Shown here piece after piece: positions 58,390-64,000 of a stretch of 64,000 nucleotides of DNA. This stretch comes from Achromobacter spanius (GTDB lineage: Bacteria > Pseudomonadota > Gammaproteobacteria > Burkholderiales > Burkholderiaceae_B): the NCBI RefSeq assembly GCF_002812705.1, contig NZ_CP025030.1, positions 4,402,001 to 4,466,000 of the forward strand, given 5' to 3'. The notes under the pieces are model-generated. The model did no database searches. It was not told where the DNA came from and worked only from the letters and a program-made list of their open reading frames with translations. Both the position numbers and the translations under genes were made by a program. Position 1 is the first letter of the stretch. The number at the start of each line of letters is the position of its first letter.

Positions 58390-60396
58390 ATGAAGCCCGC
58401 CGTGTTCCGCTCCAAGATCGCACGCGGCGCCAACATGCGCTGGCTGATGAACCTGGCGCACATGGAGCCGTCACCCGTCAGCCGTTGGGTGGCGCTGCGG
58501 GCGGCGCTGGCCATCGGCCTGCCGACGGCCGTGGGCTTGGCGCTTGAGCAAAGCGGGCCCGCCGCGCTAGTCGCGCTGGGCGCGCTGCCCGCCATCACCG
58601 GCGACAACGGCGGCCCTTACCGCAACCGGGCGCTGTCCATCGGCTGCACCGTGCTCGGCGGCGCGCTGGGCTATTTGCTGGGCAATCTGGTGGCCGGACT
58701 CGGGCTGTGGACGGCGGCCGCGATGACGGTGCTGGTGCTCGTCGCCAGCCTGGTGGGCACCTTCAACAACATCGCGGCGGTCGCCACGCTGCAATTCGCG
58801 GTGTACGTCATCGTGGGTTCCAGCCTGACGTCCACCCTGCCGCCCTGGCTGCCGTCGGTGCTGGTGGGCATGGGCGGGCTGTTCGGTCTGGCGCTGACCC
58901 TGGTGGGCTGGGTGGTGCACCCGATTGCCCCCGAACGCGCCGCCGTCGCGCTGGTCTACCGCAAGCTGGCCGCCCTGCTTGCCGCCATCGGTACATCACG
59001 CACCATGGTGGCCCGGCGCGACATGGAAGCGGCAATGACCACCGCCTACGACACGGTGTTGGCGGCCCGTGGCCGCGCGGCCGGGCCGTCGCCACGCCTG
59101 GCCCGCCTGGTGGCGCAACTCCAGGCCTGCACGCCGCTGGCCAATACCGCGCTGGCGCTGGCCCGCGCCGGCCGAGTCCTGCCGCCGGCCTGCGCGCGCG
59201 TCATGAACCATCTGGCCGACCGTGTGGAACACGATCAAACCCCCGCCCCCGGCGACGACATCGCGGCCCTGCGCCAAGCCGGCATGCCGGAACTGGCGGA
59301 TGCCCTGGCGCAAGCCGAACCCTTGCTGACTGGCGCCAAGACGCCCGACGCCGATCCCATTGCCCCGCTTGCGCCGGTGCCTCCGCGCACGCCGTGGCGG
59401 GTGCTTGCACGCACCTACCGCCCTGGTCCGACCACCGTGCGCTACCTGATCCGGCTGGGGCTATGCCTGATCGCCGCGGAGGCCGTGGCGCTGGCCGCGT
59501 CACTGCCGCGTTCGTATTGGGTGCCCTTGATTGTGGTGGTGATCTTCAAGCCGAATTTCGGCTCGGTGTTCGCGCGGGCGCTGCAAAGCTGCGGCGGCAG
59601 CGTGGTGGGCGTGGCCATCAGCGCCACCGTGCTGGCGGTGGACCAGAACGGCATCGCCAGCGTGCTGACGGTGGCGGCGCTGGCGGCCTTGCTGCCCTGG
59701 TCCATCCGCCGTAACTATGGGCTGTTTTCCGCCATCCTCGTCCCCATCCTGATGCTGCTGATCGGAGCCTTGCAGCCCGGCACCTGGGCCATCGCGCTGG
59801 CGCGCCTGCTTGATGTCGGCGTCGCGGCCGGCATCGTGCTGCTGGTGGGTTATCTGCCGTGGATCCGCATCGAGCGCAATAACCTGGATCACGCCGTCGC
59901 CACCGCGATGGACACGCTGGCCGCTTACGTCAACACCGTGTTCCAGGCGGACCCCGCCAAGCGCCACGCCCTGCGCGCCCGTGCCTATGCAAGCCTGTCG
60001 GACTTGCGCATCGCGCTACAGCGCGGCCTGTCCGAGCCGCGTTTGGTCAGCCGCCGCGCATTGGCCTGGTGGCCGGTGGAAGTGGCGCTGGAGCGCGTGG
60101 CCAACGCCGTGTCGGATACGGCATGGTCACTGCCTGCCGACCAAGCCACGCCAACCGCTGGCGAGGTCGGGCAACTGGCGCACGCCTTGCACGCCCTGAG
60201 CGTCGCGGTGGAGCAAGGCGCGGCCCCGCCTGTCGCGGCCGTTGCCGCCCCCTCACCCGCGCTGGCCGACGTGGCCGCCGAAATCGAAAACTTGCGCGCT
60301 GTGCTGGCCGGCCCGGAATTTGCCGCCGCGCCCCTCGCCGCCTTGCCCAAGCGCCGCTCCGCCCATCCCCTTACCCCTCCACCCAACCAGGTCTGA
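58390..60396 (+). CDS. FUSC family aromatic-acid/efflux membrane protein
   Basis: A 668-residue inner-membrane protein with two membrane blocks (residues about 35-175 and 355-490) and soluble domains, like AaeB/YccS. Text: TVLGGALGYLLGNLVAGLG, YVIVGSSLTSTLPPWLPSV, and IVVVIFKPNFGSVFARALQS (the FUSC signature). Predicted to export hydroxylated aromatic acids or act in cell envelope stress. Four bases before the next gene, so they are probably co-transcribed. Confidence 0.9.
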   Translation: MKPAVFRSKIARGANMRWLMNLAHMEPSPVSRWVALRAALAIGLPTAVGLALEQSGPAALVALGALPAITGDNGGPYRNRALSIGCTVLGGALGYLLGNLVAGLGLWTAAAMTVLVLVASLVGTFNNIAAVATLQFAVYVIVGSSLTSTLPPWLPSVLVGMGGLFGLALTLVGWVVHPIAPERAAVALVYRKLAALLAAIGTSRTMVARRDMEAAMTTAYDTVLAARGRAAGPSPRLARLVAQLQACTPLANTALALARAGRVLPPACARVMNHLADRVEHDQTPAPGDDIAALRQAGMPELADALAQAEPLLTGAKTPDADPIAPLAPVPPRTPWRVLARTYRPGPTTVRYLIRLGLCLIAAEAVALAASLPRSYWVPLIVVVIFKPNFGSVFARALQSCGGSVVGVAISATVLAVDQNGIASVLTVAALAALLPWSIRRNYGLFSAILVPILMLLIGALQPGTWAIALARLLDVGVAAGIVLLVGYLPWIRIERNNLDHAVATAMDTLAAYVNTVFQADPAKRHALRARAYASLSDLRIALQRGLSEPRLVSRRALAWWPVEVALERVANAVSDTAWSLPADQATPTAGEVGQLAHALHALSVAVEQGAAPPVAAVAAPSPALADVAAEIENLRAVLAGPEFAAAPLAALPKRRSAHPLTPPPNQV

Positions 60397-60399
60397 ACC

Positions 60400-61170
60400 A
60401 TGTGTCTTGCCGTATTGGCCCTGCACGCCTTGCCGGGCATTCCCGTCCTGATCGCCGCCAACCGCGACGAATTCCACGCGCGCCCCACGCTTCCGGCCGC
60501 GCAATGGGCCGATGCGCCCGGCCTGTACGCGGGGCGCGACGGGCTTGCCGGCGGCACCTGGATGGGCGTGACGGCGCAAGGGCGCTTTGCGCTGGTCACC
60601 AACTTCCGCGAACCGGGCAGGTACCTGGCCCCCGCCCCGTCGCGCGGCGCGCTGGTCGAGGACTATCTGCGCGGCAACGACTCGCCGCAGGCGTACCTGG
60701 CCCGCACGCATGAATCGGATCAGGCGTACAACGGCTTCAACCTGATCGTGGGCGACACCCGTCAGGCCTGGTACCTGAGCAACCGCGACGGCCCGCCGCG
60801 CCCGCTTGCGCCCGGCATCTATGCCCTGTCCAACCATTTGCTGGACACGCCCTGGCCCAAACTGGCCCGCACCAAGACGGCGTTTACCGAGGTGCTGGGC
60901 CGAACGCCGCAACCCGACCTGCCCGCGCTGTTCGACGCACTGGCGGACCGGCAGACCGCCACGGACGAGGACATGCCCGCCACAGGCCTGCCCCCCGACC
61001 GCGAAAGGCTGTTGAGCAGCCCGTTCATCGTCAGCCCCGACTACGGCACGCGCAGCTCCAGCGTGCTGGTGCTGCGCGAGGGTGGCGCGGGCCAATTGGA
61101 CGAACGGCGCTTTGCGCCCGACGGCATGATCAGCGGTGAAAGCCGGCTGGCATTTTCCTGGCAAGCGTGA
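60400..61170 (+). CDS. NRDE (TANGO2-like) family protein
   Basis: A 256-residue protein of the NRDE/TANGO2 family with an Ntn-hydrolase-like fold. The start MCLAVLALHALPGIPVLIAA places Cys2 at the mature N-terminus, and the name-giving NRDEFHARP follows. Other blocks are GGTWMGVTAQGRFALVTNFR and GPPRPLAPGIYALSNHLLDT. Biochemical role unknown. Start ATG 60400, four bases after the FUSC stop. Confidence 0.9.
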   Translation: MCLAVLALHALPGIPVLIAANRDEFHARPTLPAAQWADAPGLYAGRDGLAGGTWMGVTAQGRFALVTNFREPGRYLAPAPSRGALVEDYLRGNDSPQAYLARTHESDQAYNGFNLIVGDTRQAWYLSNRDGPPRPLAPGIYALSNHLLDTPWPKLARTKTAFTEVLGRTPQPDLPALFDALADRQTATDEDMPATGLPPDRERLLSSPFIVSPDYGTRSSSVLVLREGGAGQLDERRFAPDGMISGESRLAFSWQA

Positions 61171-61322
61171 AAGCGCGGGGATATGCTGGGTGACGCGACG
61201 GGCAGAAAGGCAGCGGCAGAATCACGGCTACGGAAACAAACGGTTGAGCTCCGAGACGCCCCGCCGCGAACTCCGTGCCGTCGCCCGGGTCGAAGCTCAA
61301 TCATCCACCTCTGGAGAATCAG

Positions 61323-61757
61323 ATGAACAAACGCATTGAACGCTGCACCCTGTCCGCCATGATGGCCTTGGGCAGCATGGCCATCGCCGGCGTGCTGTCC
61401 ACCGCGCAAGCGGCGTTGCCGCCGGTCAAGCACCAGGGCTCGGTGCAATATGTCAGCGGCGGCATCGGCATCGATGAATCCGAAGCCATGAAGGCCGCCG
61501 CGAAAGACTATCCGCTGGCGCTGACTTTCGCGGCACAGCGCGACGGCACGGCCGACTATGTGGCCAGCGTCGCCGTCACCATCCTCGACGCACAAGGCAA
61601 GGAGGTCTTGAAGGCGACGTCCGAAGGCCCTTACATGCTGGTCAAGCTGCCTGCGGGCAGCTACAAGATTTCAGCGACGTTTGAGGGCAAGACACAGGAA
61701 CGCGCAATGACTGTGCAAGGCACCGGCACCGCGCGCGCCGTTTTTGAATGGAAGTGA
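61323..61757 (+). CDS. Small exported protein with carboxypeptidase-regulatory-like fold
   Basis: A 144-residue protein with signal peptide (RIERCTLSAMMALGSMAIAG, cleavage after AQA). The mature part, GSVQYVSGGIGIDESEAMKA and VAVTILDAQGKEVLKATSEG, then LPAGSYKISATFEGKTQERA, resembles a beta-sandwich carboxypeptidase regulatory-like domain. ATG 61323 has GGAG 8 bases upstream. Periplasmic or surface location inferred; function unknown. Confidence 0.82.
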   Translation: MNKRIERCTLSAMMALGSMAIAGVLSTAQAALPPVKHQGSVQYVSGGIGIDESEAMKAAAKDYPLALTFAAQRDGTADYVASVAVTILDAQGKEVLKATSEGPYMLVKLPAGSYKISATFEGKTQERAMTVQGTGTARAVFEWK

Positions 61758-61761
61758 CGCT

Positions 61762-61833
61762 GGGGCTTGAGCTCCAGCGGTTGATATCCAGGGGCTTGAT
61801 TCCCAAGGGTTTGATTCCAGGGGCTTGTTTCCC
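61762..61833. repeat. 14-15-bp degenerate tandem repeat, five units
   Basis: Units at 61762-61776, 61777-61790, 61791-61805, 61806-61819 and 61820-61833 follow GGGGCTTGATTCCCA. The array fills nearly the whole gap between the stops of two convergent genes (61757 and 61834). Confidence 0.88.
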
Positions 61834-62208
61834 TTAGACCCCGGAAAACAGGATGGCGATCACGAAGCCCACGCTGATCGCCCAGACCAGCGATCGCAGC
61901 GCGCCCCAGCCCGCCACGTACATGGCCAGATAGCCCAGCCGCACGCCTATCCAGCAGGCCATCAGCGTGGCCACATGGGCGGGCGGCGCCTGCGTGTACA
62001 GCGCAAACAACACCGCCGCGAAGAAGAACGGCAGCGCTTCAAAGGCATTGATCTGCGCTGCATTAGCGCGCGCGCGCCATCCTTCCTGGCGGGCAAGCCA
62101 TGCGCGCGGGTCATTGTTGTCGAACTTGTTGCCCCCCGCCTTGGCGATGATTGTCGACACCAACGGCAGCAACGCCGCTGCCAACATCAACCACGCGATC
62201 ATTTTCAT
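61834..62208 (-). CDS. MAPEG family membrane protein
   Basis: A 124-residue, four-helix protein of the MAPEG family (membrane-associated eicosanoid/glutathione metabolism-like). Text: MKMIAWLMLAAALLPLVSTI, RQEGWRARANAAQINAFEAL and ACWIGVRLGYLAMYVAGWG. Start ATG 62208 with AGGAG about 6 bases upstream; the frame is open to 62331. Bacterial MAPEG activity is often unassigned. Confidence 0.88.
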   Translation of the reverse strand: MKMIAWLMLAAALLPLVSTIIAKAGGNKFDNNDPRAWLARQEGWRARANAAQINAFEALPFFFAAVLFALYTQAPPAHVATLMACWIGVRLGYLAMYVAGWGALRSLVWAISVGFVIAILFSGV

Positions 62209-62376
62209 ACTGGCTCCTGGAGCGCCGCCCAAAGTTGGGCCGGACAGGGTGACGGGCATTTGGCCGCCGCTGCGGCATGGTCGCCTGAAAGCGTCGAAAT
62301 GAAAAGCCTGGCGCGTGGGTAGAGCAGGCATGCGCGCTTACACTTTGCGGTCCGAATTTCCGCGCCCGCTTGCTTT

Positions 62377-63225
62377 ATGACCTTGTTCAGCCCCTGGCCC
62401 GCTCTATTCCTTGCTGCCGCCCTGCTTTGGCTGCCCGCCACCCGGCGTTGGGCGCTGGCGCCGTTGGCGATCGCGTGGGGATGGGCTTGGGCTGATGGGG
62501 TCATTGATCCCGTGGCATTCGCCGCGCCGGCGCTACTGGTCCTTGCGGCGGCCTGGGTGCGTCCCGGCTCGGGCGACGCCGCGCGCGCGGCCGGTCACGT
62601 CTTGTTCCTGCCGGTGGCTGGCGCGCTCTTCCTGCATCTGGCGCCGGGCTTTCACAACCCGCTGGTGATTGCGCCCGCGCCGCTAACGGCGGACGCGGTG
62701 GCGTTTGGCATGTATCTGAACCTGGACAAGCCGCTGGTTGCGTTCTGGGTGGTCTTGGCCTTGGCGCCGCCCATGGCGGGCGCCGACCTGCGCCGCACCT
62801 TGCTGGCGGCCGTGCTGGCTTGTGGCGCGGCGGTGCTGGCCTGCCTGGGTATTGCGCTGGCGATGGGTGTGGTGGGCTGGGCGCCCAAGTGGCCGGACTC
62901 GGGCTGGATCTGGCTCATCAACAATGCGTTGCTGGTCACGCTGGCAGAAGAAGCGTTGTTTCGCGGCTATGTGCAGCAGCAGTTGGCCGCGCGCTGGCGG
63001 CATCATGCCTGGGGCGCGTGGGCCGCGCTGGGCGTGGCCGCCATCCTGTTCGGGCTGGCGCATTTCGCGGGCGGCTGGCAATGGATGCTGCTGGCCGCTA
63101 TCGCCGGCGCCGCCTATGGCGTGGCCTACCGCCATGGCGGACTAGCGGCCGCGGTGCTGGCGCATTTGGGGCTGAACGCCGCGCACTTCGGTTTGTTCAC
63201 CTACCCGATGCGCGCGGTGTTCTAG
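62377..63225 (+). CDS. CPBP family intramembrane metalloprotease
   Basis: A 282-residue protein with about eight helices and the Abi/CPBP (CAAX-protease-like) signatures: motif 1 TLAEEALFRGYVQ (EExxxR), motif 2 ILFGLAHFAGG and motif 3 LAHLGLNAAHFGLF. Catalytic Glu and two His-containing motifs are intact. Substrate not known. Start ATG 62377. Confidence 0.9.
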   Translation: MTLFSPWPALFLAAALLWLPATRRWALAPLAIAWGWAWADGVIDPVAFAAPALLVLAAAWVRPGSGDAARAAGHVLFLPVAGALFLHLAPGFHNPLVIAPAPLTADAVAFGMYLNLDKPLVAFWVVLALAPPMAGADLRRTLLAAVLACGAAVLACLGIALAMGVVGWAPKWPDSGWIWLINNALLVTLAEEALFRGYVQQQLAARWRHHAWGAWAALGVAAILFGLAHFAGGWQWMLLAAIAGAAYGVAYRHGGLAAAVLAHLGLNAAHFGLFTYPMRAVF

Positions 63226-63291
63226 TGCGGCGTTTCAGGGCTGACGTTCTAGTGCGCGGCCCCGTCGCCGTGTTGCAGCACGGCGGACGGC

Positions 63292-64000
63292 TTACGCCAG
63301 CGCCGGGTAGTCCGTGTACCCCAGCGCGCCCTGCGCGTAGAACATGGACGGCACCGGCGTGTTCAGCTCGGCGTTCAATTCAAACCGGCGTTCCAGGTCG
63401 GGGTTGGCGATGTAGGGCACGCCAAACGCCACCGCGTCGGCACGGCCGGCGTTGATGGCGGCTTCGGCGGATTCCCGCGTGTAGCCCTCGTTAGCGATGT
63501 AGACGCCGCCAAAGGCCGCCTTCAGGCGCGGGCCCAGGCTGTCTTCGGCTTCATGTTCGCGCACGCAGATAAAGGCGATGCCGCGCTTGCCGAGTTCGCT
63601 GGCCACGTACAAGAAGGTGGTGGCCAGATCGGAATCGCCCATGGTGTGGATATCGCCGCGCGGCGACAGGTGCACGCCCACGCGGTCGGCGCCCCAGACG
63701 GCCACGCACGCATCCACCACTTCCAGCAGCAGGCGGGCGCGGTTTTCCAGCGATCCGCCGTATTGGTCGGTGCGCTGGTTGGTGCTGTCTTGCAGGAACT
63801 GGTCCAGCAGATAGCCGTTGGCGGCGTGCACTTCAACGCCGTCGAAACCCGCTTCCATGGCCATTTGCGCACCATGACGGTAAGCCTCGACCACGCCGGG
63901 CAGCTCGGCCGTTTCCAGCGCGCGCGGAGTGACGTAGGCGCGCTTGGGGCGCACATGGCTGACATGGCCGCCGGCCGCGATGGCGCTGGGCGCAACGGGC
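63292..64000 (-). CDS. Alkene reductase, old yellow enzyme (NemA-like), partial
   Basis: FMN-dependent ene-reductase, N-terminus beyond the right edge. The C-terminal about 236 residues show PVAPSAIAAGGHVSHVRPKR, FDGVEVHAANGYLLDQFLQD (H/N substrate ligands), TNQRTDQYGGSLENRARLLL and GVYIANEGYTRESAEAAINA, with AFGVPYIANPDLERRFEL near the end. It reduces activated C=C bonds of nitro compounds and enones with NAD(P)H. Confidence 0.93.
   Translation of the reverse strand, partial: PVAPSAIAAGGHVSHVRPKRAYVTPRALETAELPGVVEAYRHGAQMAMEAGFDGVEVHAANGYLLDQFLQDSTNQRTDQYGGSLENRARLLLEVVDACVAVWGADRVGVHLSPRGDIHTMGDSDLATTFLYVASELGKRGIAFICVREHEAEDSLGPRLKAAFGGVYIANEGYTRESAEAAINAGRADAVAFGVPYIANPDLERRFELNAELNTPVPSMFYAQGALGYTDYPALA

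Noticed and set aside
58707..59714. 335-residue open frame on the plus strand inside the FUSC gene
   Set aside because: Another frame of the same strand in a gene with clear FUSC motifs; no ribosome site or motif.
63219..63256. 11-bp direct repeat GTTCTAGTGCG around the CPBP stop
   Set aside because: Two short copies 27 bases apart; too small to call a repeat family, although the stop codon lies in the first copy.

Overview
The window is a 64 kb stretch of a GC-rich (about 65 percent by eye) beta-proteobacterial chromosome. Gene content and neighbourhoods (surE-pcm, plsY next to tsaD, divergent dadA-lrp, a Bug-type solute-binding protein, Mnh antiporter operon, glycerol ABC transporter next to glpR-glpD) fit Burkholderiales, family Alcaligenaceae, most likely Achromobacter or a close Bordetella relative. 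This placement rests on recognised protein families and gene order, not on a database search. I see no tRNA, rRNA, CRISPR array, prophage or transposase.

Layout. 1-4.8 kb: housekeeping (pcm, cut by the left edge; surE; plsY; tsaD; a purine permease). 4.8-8.7 kb: a lower-GC MATE transporter, a luciferase-like oxidoreductase, a thioredoxin and a YigZ/IMPACT protein. 8.7-12.1 kb: an ABC importer operon of the sulfonate/nitrate type with two unlike binding proteins. 12.3-17.2 kb: the ABC-F protein ybiT, an LD-carboxypeptidase with an odd Lys/Ala- and His-rich head, tadA, a HAD hydrolase and a small secreted protein. 17.4-23.4 kb: a six-gene Mnh/Mrp Na+/H+ antiporter operon with fused A and B subunits. 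24-27.3 kb: a Bug binding protein, an unusual hexad-repeat (beta-helix) protein and an EamA exporter. 27.8-33.5 kb: the YhaN-YhaO DNA-repair-type pair and dadA with its divergent Lrp regulator. 33.6-39.5 kb: small membrane and RNA-binding proteins, an acyl-CoA dehydrogenase, a thioredoxin-reductase-like flavoprotein and an alpha/beta hydrolase. 39.7-48.3 kb: a complete glycerol uptake and oxidation locus (glpSTPQUV leftward; glpR-glpD rightward). 48.6-56.8 kb: an HD-GYP protein, a DJ-1/PfpI protein, a CurA-like reductase and a TetR-controlled efflux cassette (lipoprotein HlyD, ABC ATPase, ABC-2 permease, NodT outer-membrane factor). 57-64 kb: a regulator with a degenerate receiver, a YbaK deacylase, a FUSC exporter, NRDE, MAPEG and CPBP proteins, and an old-yellow-enzyme reductase cut by the right edge.

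Most noteworthy: (1) glpR is split by a frameshift, so glycerol control may be lost; (2) the two glycerol ATPases carry complementary defects, predicting one working and one dead ATP site; (3) the protein at 25382-26395 has 25 or more unbroken hexads; (4) 15-bp degenerate tandem repeats occur at three gene boundaries, and MITE-like elements supply the TAG stop codon of two genes; (5) a winged-helix regulator has lost the phospho-acceptor residues of its receiver domain.
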